Assembly (NCBI GenBank): GCA_003140705.1
Contig: PLKU01000185.1
Location: 7,505-16,660 of the forward strand
Reading direction: 5' to 3'
From: Acidobacteriaceae bacterium
Lineage (GTDB): Bacteria; Acidobacteriota; Terriglobia; Terriglobales; Acidobacteriaceae
Length of the DNA stretch: 9,156 nucleotides
Shown here: one piece after another, positions 1 to 5,611 of the stretch
How positions within the stretch are numbered: position 1 is the first letter of the stretch
Layout: every line of letters begins with the position of its first letter
Notes under the pieces: model-generated
What the model was told of the DNA's origin: nothing
The model's database searches: none
Seen by the model: only the letters and a program-made list of their open reading frames with translations
Made by a program: the position numbers and the translations under genes

Positions 1-459
1 CAGGCCGAAGAATGCACACGCCATTGCCAGTGAAGAGCCCCATTGGCCGGCCCCTGTCTCCGTCGAAAGCCGCTTCGTCCCTTCGAGCTTGTTGTAGTAG
101 GCCTGGGGGATCGCGGTATTTGGTTTGTGGCTGCCTGCCGGGCTTACGCCCTCGTATTTGTAGTAGATACGGGCCGGGGTATCCAAGGTCTGCTCCAGGC
201 GGCGGGCGCGATAAAGGGGCGAGGGTCGCCACTGCGCGTAGACCTGTCGCACCGGGCCGGGAATCTCTATCTCCCGCTCCTGGCTCACCTCTTGGAGAAT
301 TAGCGCCATGGGAAATAGCGGGGCAAGATCCTCCGGGCCAAGGGGCTGGAGCGTCCCGGGATGGAGCGGCGGCGCCATCGGCTTGGGCAGCTCGGCTGCG
401 ATGTTGTACCAGGCTTCAGGAATACGGGATTGCGGCAGGTTGTACTGGATGGTTTCCAT
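1..459 (-). CDS. trpB: Tryptophan synthase beta chain, TrpB2 type (partial, 3' end outside window)
   Basis: PLP-dependent beta-replacement enzyme that joins indole and serine to give tryptophan in the cytoplasm. Only the first 153 residues are present; the frame stays open to base 1. Seen directly: the TrpB2-style N-terminal extension ([15 protein letters not shown], then [13 protein letters not shown] at about residues 41-53), the [13 protein letters not shown] segment at about 77-89, the PLP-lysine motif GSHKPNTA with Lys112, and ETGAGQWG at 134-141, where TrpB1 enzymes usually read ETGAGQHG. The Trp there and the long N-terminal extension point to the TrpB2 subgroup, which is often encoded away from trpA. 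No trpA or other trp gene lies on the visible side. The ATG at 459 is the natural start: homology begins at once and there is no Shine-Dalgarno, but an extended -10 sits directly upstream. TrpB2 enzymes can act as stand-alone indole-salvage synthases; the exact role here is inferred. Confidence 0.93.
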   Translation of the reverse strand, partial: METIQYNLPQSRIPEAWYNIAAELPKPMAPPLHPGTLQPLGPEDLAPLFPMALILQEVSQEREIEIPGPVRQVYAQWRPSPLYRARRLEQTLDTPARIYYKYEGVSPAGSHKPNTAIPQAYYNKLEGTKRLSTETGAGQWGSSLAMACAFFGL

Positions 460-466
460 GCGCGGA

Positions 467-475
467 ATTCTAACA
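467..475 (-). promoter_or_regulatory. Extended -10 promoter of trpB2, likely leaderless
   Basis: Read on the minus strand this is TGTTAGAAT, matching the extended -10 pattern TGnTAnAAT (hexamer 5 of 6 to TATAAT). Only 7 bases separate the hexamer from the ATG at 459, so transcription would begin at or next to the start codon, and no Shine-Dalgarno is present. No good -35 hexamer lies 16-18 bases upstream, as is usual for extended -10 promoters. This is a pattern match only. Confidence 0.42.
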
Positions 476-501
476 GCGCCGAAGGTTTGCTGCCCGTGAT
501 G

Positions 502-524
502 TGCTCACTGGTCCAATGTGAACA
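502..524. promoter_or_regulatory. Imperfect inverted repeat upstream of trpB2, possible operator
   Basis: The arms are TGCTCAC and GTGAACA around a 9-base spacer, and 6 of 7 positions pair. The dyad starts 43 bases upstream of the trpB2 ATG and about 30 bases upstream of its putative -10, a position suited to a dimeric regulator. The arms are TCAC then GTGA, the reverse of the CRP order. No regulator can be named. Confidence 0.25.
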
Positions 525-638
525 GACGCTAAGGGGAGATGCTTCCAGAATGAAGTGTAGAAAAAGAGGCGATTCGGTCACGCTTGATGCCGGCAACTGA
601 CCACTCATGTTACTCACCGCTTGAAGATTGGATAGATT

Positions 639-812
639 ATGAAAAAGAAGAGCCGGATCGAAATGGCCAGAGAGATTATCTCCAATTTGAAGAGGGAGAT
701 GGATCAGCCGAGGCTGACAGAATCGGTGCGAAGGGGTGAAACCAGCCTGACCCCGCAGGCTGCCAAAGTCCCCGCGACACGCACTTTGAGAAGGCAAAAC
801 GAAGATGCTTGA
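639..812 (+). CDS. Doubtful small basic protein, 57 aa
   Basis: An ATG at 639 opens a 58-codon frame ending in TGA at 810-812. The product begins MKKKSRIEMAREIISNLKRE, which looks like a charged helix, and continues with a Ser/Thr/Arg-rich part. I recognise no family. There is no convincing Shine-Dalgarno; the nearest purine run (TGAAGA) is about 12 bases or more from the ATG, and codon choice is less GC3-rich than in neighbouring genes. A second frame, ATG at 587 to TGA at 737-739, overlaps it and gives an acidic 50-residue peptide. At most one of the two can be real, and both may be chance. Confidence 0.2.
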   Translation: MKKKSRIEMAREIISNLKREMDQPRLTESVRRGETSLTPQAAKVPATRTLRRQNEDA

Positions 813-846
813 ACGCGATTCGAGGAAATCATCCCGTTCTCGCAAC

Positions 847-1389
847 TCAATGTTGGCGCTGCAGGCGGTAGAGAACATGGCGACGCAATCTGTGGCCTGG
901 AGGCAGGACGGGGTGGTCAAAGTCGTCTGATGGATCGTGGGTCATGCCCAGTTTTTCCATCACGCGCCGCGAGCGCATGTTTTCAGGGACAGTGAATGAA
1001 ACCAGACTGGGAAGTTGAAGTGTGTTGAAGGCGTGGTGAACCACGGTGCGCGCACCTTCAGTCGCCAAACCCTGGCCCCATTGCTCAACGGCTAAACGCC
1101 ACGCAATCTCTACAGCCGGCATAAACGGAGCGTCGTAGCTGGGAATGTTCAGGCCGATAAAGCCGATCAAAGTCTTTTCTTGTATCGGCTCGGCGGCGAA
1201 CACTCCCAAGCCGTGTCGGTCGAAGTGCTGCTCTATGCGGTCAATCAGATCGTCAGACTGTTGCGGGGAGAGCAGCCCTGGCATGAACTCCATAACCCGC
1301 GCATCGGCGTTGATTCTCTGAAAGGGGACCCGGTCCGAGTCGCGCCAACGGCGGAGTCGGAGTCGATCGGTGGTTAGAGATTGCGTCAC
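847..1389 (-). CDS. GNAT-family N-acetyltransferase (RimJ/RimL type)
   Basis: A single-domain GCN5-related acetyltransferase that transfers acetyl from acetyl-CoA to an amino group; the substrate cannot be told from sequence. From a GTG start at 1389 it is 180 residues, the usual length for RimJ/RimL-like enzymes. Visible features: the opening strand TTDRLRLRRWRDSD (6-19), strand beta4 VEIAWRLA (93-100), the acetyl-CoA pyrophosphate loop QWGQGLATEG (103-112), helix alpha3 (113-122), and the C-terminal motif NMRSRRVMEKLGM (137-149). It ends with a DFDHP...HVLYRL segment common in this subgroup. The frame stays open to 1623, but the extra N-terminal sequence does not look like protein, so the GTG just before the conserved start is preferred. 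No clear Shine-Dalgarno precedes it, so the exact start is uncertain. It stands alone between two spacers. Confidence 0.85.
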   Translation of the reverse strand: MTQSLTTDRLRLRRWRDSDRVPFQRINADARVMEFMPGLLSPQQSDDLIDRIEQHFDRHGLGVFAAEPIQEKTLIGFIGLNIPSYDAPFMPAVEIAWRLAVEQWGQGLATEGARTVVHHAFNTLQLPSLVSFTVPENMRSRRVMEKLGMTHDPSDDFDHPVLPPGHRLRRHVLYRLQRQH

Positions 1390-1763
1390 ACGGAGAAGGC
1401 TAGCAGACCCCAACAGGGAGCTCGTTCCAATCCCAGGTTTCAGATTGGTAATTTCGGCACCTAACGATGGCCTGATCAGGTCAGTTTCACGTCGTGCAGG
1501 GAAATAAGAGGCTAGAGTAAGGTGGTTTGGAGAAACGCACCAACATGACCCTTTCCACCAGAGCCGGTCGCCAACTAGACCGTGTTGAGCGGAAAGGCTG
1601 CCGACTGATCGCTCGGGAGGCAAAGTATGCGGACCCGGAAGGGCAGAAATTTGGCTTGAACCCGACCTGCCATTGGCTTTTGAGCTTGAAGGTTGTTGAG
1701 CCGGAGTTCCGACTCAACATATCCTCGCCATTTCCCCGGCAGATCAACTTAAGCGGCCAACAT
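1390..1763. other. Intergenic spacer between GNAT and fucosidase genes
   Basis: About 370 bases downstream of the fucosidase gene and upstream of the GNAT gene, both transcribed on the minus strand. Open frames cross it on both strands, but they mirror or extend neighbouring genes and have unconvincing composition. The one clear structural element is the hairpin at 1695-1718. A GNAT promoter should lie near 1400-1500, but no good sigma-70 match stands out. Confidence 0.5.
1695..1718 (-). terminator. RNA hairpin 45 bases after the fucosidase stop, possible 3' end element
   Basis: In the minus-strand transcript the sequence GTTGAG-T-CGG-AACT-CCG-G-CTCAAC folds into a 10-bp stem with a four-base loop, where the odd T faces G and pairs as a wobble. 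On the plus-strand transcript the same position is a C-A mismatch, so the structure favours minus-strand RNA, the sense of the fucosidase gene. No U-tract follows, so it is not a canonical intrinsic terminator. It could be a Rho-assisted 3' end or an mRNA stabiliser. Confidence 0.38.
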
Positions 1764-3185
1764 TTAACTGACGCCGACCCTGTAGCGCGGCCAAAGCGCA
1801 CGCATCGCCTCGTGGTCAATGATCGGCTCTCCGTCGCATTCCACCTCGATCACCGTAGCGGGTTGGTCGGGGGCCTCCAGGGGGAGCTCTGTCAAACGAA
1901 AGGTGAATTCGTCCTGGGTAAACGGGATGGACTGGCCCGTCTTGAGCAAACGGGCGGCCAGGGCTTTCGGCTTCAAACCGCCAATGGCGATCACTGCCTC
2001 CGGCTTGAAAAAGCCAGTGGCTTCAGCCGCCGGTGTGTGCCCCGGCCAGAACTGCTGATGGATGTAGAACGTGTTGCCGCGCCGGGTGTAGTAGGCGTTG
2101 ACGCTGGCCTCCAGGGAACTACGCTCCGTCTCATAAATTGCCTTCCCGTTTGTCTCAAGCCATCTGCCGACAGCTTCAAGCACTGTCACCGACTCTTTGG
2201 GGATCGAGCCATCGGGTTCCGGTCCAATGTTCAGCAGATAATTGCCGCCGCCGCGAGCGCATGTAGCCAGGTTGCCGACAATTGTTTTGGGCGTTTTCCA
2301 AGCATCGTCGAAGCGGTTGAAACCCCAACTGTCGTTGAGCGTCATGCAGGTCTCCCAGGCTCGACCCGCGTCGGCTGCCTGGATGCGCTGTTCGGGCGTG
2401 GCGAAGTCGCCTTCAAGTCCGTTGCGGTTGTTCACAATGATGTCGGGTTGCAGTTCAAACACCATCTGGTTCATGCGCTCTGACTCCCACCCAGCCGCAG
2501 TCAAAGGCCAACTCACGTCGTACCAAAGCACGTCGATCTTGCCGTAATTGGTCATCAGTTCACGAATCAGGCCATGCGTGTAATCGACAAAGCGCCTGCG
2601 GGCAGCCTCGTCGGTTTTGCAGATTGCGCCGTCGGGATGATGCCAGTCCATCAGCGAGTAATAAAACCCCACGCGCAAGCCCTCAGCGCGGGCAGCATCC
2701 ACAAACTCGCGAACCAGGTCGCGTCCCGGGCCTTGCTTGGGTGCGCAGTAATCTGTCAGCGTCGTATCCCAGTGGCAAAAACCCTCGTGATGCTTGGTGG
2801 TCATCACCATGTACTTCTGTCCGGCACGTTTTGCAAGCCTGGCCCACTCGCGAGCCGCGTTGGGCTTGGGATTGAATTGCTTCGCGAGCAACTCGTACTG
2901 CGGAATGGGAATGCCTTCAACCTCCTTGGCCCACTCATGCTGGCCGATAACGCTGTACAGGCCCCAATGGATGAACATGCCGAATTTGGCCTGGTGCCAC
3001 CACGCCATGCGCGCTGGGCGAGTTGCGGCCTGGCTGGACTGACCTGGTGCGGGCGACGCCTGCTGTGCCTGGGGCGGAATGGCCGAGGACGGCAATGCCT
3101 CAGCGTTCGCAGCGGTAAGGGCCAAGGCGCTTGCTGCGCCAATCTGCTTCAAGAACGATCGTCTTGAGTTTTCGTTCATCTCCAT
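1764..3185 (-). CDS. Alpha-L-fucosidase, GH29, Tat-exported
   Basis: A retaining glycoside hydrolase that removes terminal L-fucose from glycans, exported folded through the Tat pathway. From ATG 3185 it is 473 residues, normal for the family. The N-terminus has a twin-arginine motif SRRSFLK (7-13), a hydrophobic stretch (15-26) and a likely cleavage after ANAEA near residue 30, then a Pro/Gln/Ser/Ala linker to about 57. The catalytic barrel follows: FGMFIHWGLYS (68-78), TTKHHEGFCHWD (129-140, where many family members read KHHDGF), GFYYSLMDWHHP (173-184), VLWYDVSWP (219-227) with Asp223 as the expected nucleophile, VNNRNG (251-256), and GGNYLLNIGPEPDGSIP (313-329). A short beta-rich C-terminal domain completes it. 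The acid/base residue varies within GH29 and I cannot assign it. ATG 3185 is chosen because GAGG lies 9 bases upstream; ATG 3179 is the alternative. Fucosylated plant or microbial polysaccharides are the inferred substrates. Confidence 0.93.
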   Translation of the reverse strand: MEMNENSRRSFLKQIGAASALALTAANAEALPSSAIPPQAQQASPAPGQSSQAATRPARMAWWHQAKFGMFIHWGLYSVIGQHEWAKEVEGIPIPQYELLAKQFNPKPNAAREWARLAKRAGQKYMVMTTKHHEGFCHWDTTLTDYCAPKQGPGRDLVREFVDAARAEGLRVGFYYSLMDWHHPDGAICKTDEAARRRFVDYTHGLIRELMTNYGKIDVLWYDVSWPLTAAGWESERMNQMVFELQPDIIVNNRNGLEGDFATPEQRIQAADAGRAWETCMTLNDSWGFNRFDDAWKTPKTIVGNLATCARGGGNYLLNIGPEPDGSIPKESVTVLEAVGRWLETNGKAIYETERSSLEASVNAYYTRRGNTFYIHQQFWPGHTPAAEATGFFKPEAVIAIGGLKPKALAARLLKTGQSIPFTQDEFTFRLTELPLEAPDQPATVIEVECDGEPIIDHEAMRALWPRYRVGVS

Positions 3186-3247
3186 GAGTGTGTGCCTCAG
3201 TGCGCTGAACTCCATGCCTTGAAAAGGTGCAAGTTCGCGCCGAGGAA

Positions 3248-3256
3248 AATATAACA
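3248..3256 (-). promoter_or_regulatory. Extended -10 promoter of the fucosidase gene
   Basis: On the minus strand this reads TGTTATATT, an extended -10 (TGnTATAAT, hexamer 5 of 6). It lies in the 146-base gap after the anti-sigma gene and would give a leader of about 55 bases before ATG 3185. No strong -35 is seen at 17 bases. The fucosidase is therefore probably transcribed separately from the sigma operon. Pattern match only. Confidence 0.4.
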
Positions 3257-3331
3257 GCAGACAGGTGTGGAAAGCCTCACCACCTCGCACCAGAGACTGC
3301 TGAACCAGGGGGGCGCCCGATTCTTGTTGGG

Positions 3332-3856
3332 CTATTGCTTTTCGGACACGAGAAAAAGGACGACACCACTGAGCAGTGCAAGTGTCGCTATCGCGGGAAT
3401 CAGAACCATGAGGCTCCAGCTGGAGTCGAAGAGTCCGGAGGGCCACAGGGTTTCAAGATGAAGCGATGCGGTTTGCGGCTGCGCCAGGCGCTCGAACCAT
3501 GACAGCCATTGCAGGCCATGCCGGGCCTGCGACACAACAAGCCCCAGTCCCAGCGGCAGATAGACGGACAAGGCAAAGATCTGAGCGCCCAGAATAGGCC
3601 TGCCAACGCGCTCAACAGCCGCATTGCGGCGGCGCAACTGCGCGCGCCACCATATGGCGCCTGGGGGAGGGAGATTGGGTCTGGCGGCTGATTGGGCTCG
3701 CGTGCTCTGGAAGGTGGACGTGACCAACACCAGGTCGGAGCAGGAGCGGCAGGTGCCGATGTGTGCGCGCAGTTCTTCGGAGCAGGCCTGGGGCCAGTGG
3801 CCGCATGCCAGCATCTCCACTACGTCTTTCTCACGGGAGCAGCCGCTTAAGTTCAT
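3332..3856 (-). CDS. Membrane anti-sigma factor with ZAS zinc-finger domain
   Basis: Predicted to bind and silence the ECF sigma factor encoded immediately upstream, holding it at the inner membrane until a signal arrives. It has 174 residues. The N-terminal cytoplasmic part contains the zinc-binding anti-sigma signature H-x3-C-x2-C as HIGTCRSC (His32, Cys36, Cys39), with Cys18, His20 or Cys25 as candidate fourth ligand. Two hydrophobic segments follow, about 88-109 and 147-170, flanking a loop of about 37 residues (110-146) on the outer side. The C-terminus is very short (SEKQ), so there is no large periplasmic sensor domain; sensing would have to use the loop or a partner. Its ATG overlaps the sigma stop as ATGA, and AGGAGG lies 5 bases upstream inside the sigma gene, so the two are almost certainly translationally coupled. 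Confidence 0.85.
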   Translation of the reverse strand: MNLSGCSREKDVVEMLACGHWPQACSEELRAHIGTCRSCSDLVLVTSTFQSTRAQSAARPNLPPPGAIWWRAQLRRRNAAVERVGRPILGAQIFALSVYLPLGLGLVVSQARHGLQWLSWFERLAQPQTASLHLETLWPSGLFDSSWSLMVLIPAIATLALLSGVVLFLVSEKQ

Positions 3857-4467
3857 GGCAGCCTCCTCACAATCGTGGATTGATCCTGCAACGGTCGTTG
3901 GGGAGCCAAAGCCTGGCCCTGCAGCAGCCGTGCAATCTTGCGGCGAGCTCGAAAGAGAAGCAGCCGAATGCTGGCCGATGCCAAGCCCGTGATATCGGCG
4001 ATTTCACGGTGAGAGTAACCCTCTGCGTGGGCAAGCCACAGCAATTGCCGATCCCTGGGACGCATCTGCGCCAGTGCGGGTCCGAGCATGGCTTGCGAGT
4101 CGGTCTGGACAGAATGGCTGATTGCAGCGAAAAACTCTTCCGGCAGGTCCTCGATGGATGTGGCCTTGGGTCGTCGCCAATGGTCGCGCATCAGGTTGGT
4201 CGCGATGCGGAATAGATAACGGCGAGCCGCTATTTCACCATCTGCCATGAACGATGCAGGGCTCTCGGCGCAAAGGTAGCGCACATAGCTCTCCTGCATC
4301 AGATCGTCTGCCAGGGCAGGATCGCCAGAAACCCGCGCGAGATAAGCCCACAGGGATCGGGCCGAACGCTCGTAGAAGCCTGCGAACGCGTCGCTATCCA
4401 TGGGTGGGTCTGCCACCCGCGACGCGTCGCCGGCTAAAACATTCGATATTGCCGATTCCCAGGGCAT
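3853..4467 (-). CDS. ECF-type RNA polymerase sigma factor
   Basis: An alternative sigma-70-family factor of the extracytoplasmic-function group, which directs RNA polymerase to a small regulon. From ATG 4467 it has 204 residues. Region 2 spans about 26-99, with DDLMQESYVRYL (54-65) in the core-binding helix and RYLFRIATNLMRDHWRR (83-99) as the -10 recognition part. A linker leads to region 4 at about 132-178 (LAQMRPRDRQLLWLAHAEG, then the helix-turn-helix YSHREIADITGLASASIR and LLLFRARRKI). About 26 extra residues follow. ATG 4467 is preferred because GAGGA sits 5-6 bases upstream; a GTG at 4482 would add five residues. The gene lies 33 bases after the membrane-protein gene and overlaps the anti-sigma gene by four bases. 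The ECF subgroup and target genes cannot be told by eye. Confidence 0.92.
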   Translation of the reverse strand: MPWESAISNVLAGDASRVADPPMDSDAFAGFYERSARSLWAYLARVSGDPALADDLMQESYVRYLCAESPASFMADGEIAARRYLFRIATNLMRDHWRRPKATSIEDLPEEFFAAISHSVQTDSQAMLGPALAQMRPRDRQLLWLAHAEGYSHREIADITGLASASIRLLLFRARRKIARLLQGQALAPQRPLQDQSTIVRRLP

Positions 4468-4500
4468 GCGTTTCCTCACCACCGCGGGGCCCCGTCCGGC

Positions 4501-5451
4501 TCACGGCCTGTCCTGTGAACCTAGGCGGGTCTCAAACTTGTCGGCCACCGAAGGGCCTTCAGGCATCAATCCCAAGCGCCCTGCCAATACCCAAGTAATG
4601 CCTGCCGAGATGATAAATCCAAGTCCTGGCATCAAGGAGATGGTTCCCAGAACAAGCATTGGGATTTCCATCTCAGGTCGGGTATTCCTGAGAAGCCAGA
4701 ATCCGGCGCCTAAAAGAACCAGCACGATACCAATCTGGAGCGGCGTAAGCACGCGGGCGACGACATTAGGCATCCGCTGCTCTGGTTCAAGGCCGGCCGA
4801 AATCGGGGCAGCTTCCAGAAAGCGCTTGCCGGCATCGGTGCCCATATAGAGGGCCAACTCCTGGTTGGAACTGAACTTGTCTATCAGGCGCCCGTGCACC
4901 TCGCTTTGCAGCTTGAAGATCCGGCCCCAGCGCCGGTTCTCAAGAAACACGCGGATCATCCAAACCAGGGCGGCAAGAAAGCAGGCGAACGCCGCAAGCG
5001 CAGCGATCGGAGCAACGATGTCTTCGGGGCGCGAAGAATTGTTCTGGCTCCAGGAAATGTCGGGCCAGACCGCGCGCTGCAGTGCCTGGTCGCGGCGCCC
5101 GTCCCGAGGATTCAGGTTGGTGAAAAGATAGAACTCAGGATTACGCGCGACTTCAGGATGCGTGACGAGGAACTGGGCGAGTTGCGGATTGTTCCGGCTC
5201 ACATAGTCCTGGTTTGACAGCAACGTTGGATCGTGCGCGACAACAGAAGTGAGTGTGGGGCTCAGGCGCAGGAGCTTGATCAGCTGCTCCTGTGTGTCCG
5301 CGACCTCCTGGTCTGAGACCGGGGCTGTTGTAACTTGAGGCTGGACAGGTGCAACTGGCTTGGTCTGCGCGGCGGCAAAGGCTGTAAGCAGGAAAGTCGG
5401 TAGGACCATGGAGCGCAAAAGCCAGGAAGTGGTGCGGCGGTGGAGCTGCAT
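4501..5451 (-). CDS. Membrane protein of unknown function with 24-residue tandem repeat, first gene of the sigma operon
   Basis: I do not recognise a named family. The 316-residue product starts with a positively charged, hydrophobic export signal (about 1-28, AFAAAQ end). An exported Pro/Gln/Thr-rich stretch follows, then two copies of a 24-residue repeat (64-87 and 88-111) with the pattern [SN]P-x-L...[DH]P...N-x-[DE]-[YF]. Hydrophobic segments lie at about 145-168, 236-254 and 264-289, so there are probably three membrane helices after the signal. A charged segment of about 65 residues (ENRRWGRIFK onward, 171-235) sits between the first two, probably cytoplasmic. ATG 5451 is supported by AAGGGGG eight bases upstream. 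The sigma start lies only 33 bases after the stop, so co-transcription is likely. Position suggests a role in sensing or in the response controlled by the sigma factor, but that is inference. Confidence 0.8.
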   Translation of the reverse strand: MQLHRRTTSWLLRSMVLPTFLLTAFAAAQTKPVAPVQPQVTTAPVSDQEVADTQEQLIKLLRLSPTLTSVVAHDPTLLSNQDYVSRNNPQLAQFLVTHPEVARNPEFYLFTNLNPRDGRRDQALQRAVWPDISWSQNNSSRPEDIVAPIAALAAFACFLAALVWMIRVFLENRRWGRIFKLQSEVHGRLIDKFSSNQELALYMGTDAGKRFLEAAPISAGLEPEQRMPNVVARVLTPLQIGIVLVLLGAGFWLLRNTRPEMEIPMLVLGTISLMPGLGFIISAGITWVLAGRLGLMPEGPSVADKFETRLGSQDRP

Positions 5452-5470
5452 ATCAAGAACCCCCTTACTC

Positions 5471-5492
5471 GAAGAAGGCGTTTGGCCTCTTC
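5471..5492 (-). other. Small inverted repeat in the leader of the sigma operon
   Basis: GAAG(A)AGGC and GCCTCTTC pair as eight base pairs with one bulged A around a five-base loop. It ends about 20 bases before the ATG at 5451 and just upstream of the AAGGGGG ribosome binding site. It could shape the 5' leader of the operon mRNA. Short hairpins like this also arise by chance. Confidence 0.25.
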
Positions 5493-5498
5493 TACCCG

Positions 5499-5528
5499 TA
5501 AAACGGATGAGCGGGGCGTTCGGTTAAC
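5499..5528 (-). promoter_or_regulatory. Candidate ECF-type promoter for the sigma operon
   Basis: On the minus strand GTTAAC and CGTTTTA are separated so that 17 bases lie between the AAC and CGTT cores, the geometry of many ECF promoters (an AAC-type -35 and a CGT-type -10). This would fit autoregulation by the sigma factor encoded in the operon. The flanks do not give a full GGAAC box, so the match is weak. Confidence 0.22.
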
Positions 5529-5611
5529 AAGGCCTTGAAAATGTGGATTGAATTTGGGCCGGGCTGCGAGAATGAATCTGACAGCATCCGACGAGGGCAG
5601 GGGCCAGAACC

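Larger units (their letters stand above)
460..846. other. Intergenic spacer between trpB2 and the GNAT gene
   Basis: About 390 bases with no confidently coding frame. It holds the trpB2 extended -10, an imperfect inverted repeat at 502-524, and one doubtful 57-codon ORF at 639-812. A long minus-strand open frame crosses the area, but its protein is Ser/Cys/Pro-rich, overlaps the start of trpB2 and resembles nothing I know, so I treat it as chance. No recognisable RNA gene or insertion-sequence end was seen. Confidence 0.5.

Noticed and set aside
300..920. Minus-strand open frame of 206 codons spanning trpB2 start, spacer and GNAT end
   Set aside because: It overlaps both conserved genes in a different frame; the product is Ser/Cys/Pro-rich with no recognisable domain.
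1405..1428. GGAAC...GTCT on the minus strand upstream of the GNAT gene as an ECF sigma target
   Set aside because: The spacing between GGAAC and GTCT is 15 bases, shorter than the 17 expected for that promoter type, and the boxes are too short to be convincing.
1390..1623. N-terminal extension of the GNAT protein to a start at 1623
   Set aside because: The added 78 residues have no domain character and the GNAT fold begins at about residue 6 from the GTG at 1389, giving the usual family length.
1527..2483. Plus-strand open frame of 318 codons across the fucosidase 3' half
   Set aside because: It is antisense to the conserved fucosidase C-terminal half, starts with TTG and shows no known motif. 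Long antisense frames are expected in GC-rich genes.
3310..3317. GGGCGCCC palindrome after the anti-sigma gene as a terminator
   Set aside because: It is a perfect palindrome with no loop and no following T-run; it more likely reflects high GC content.
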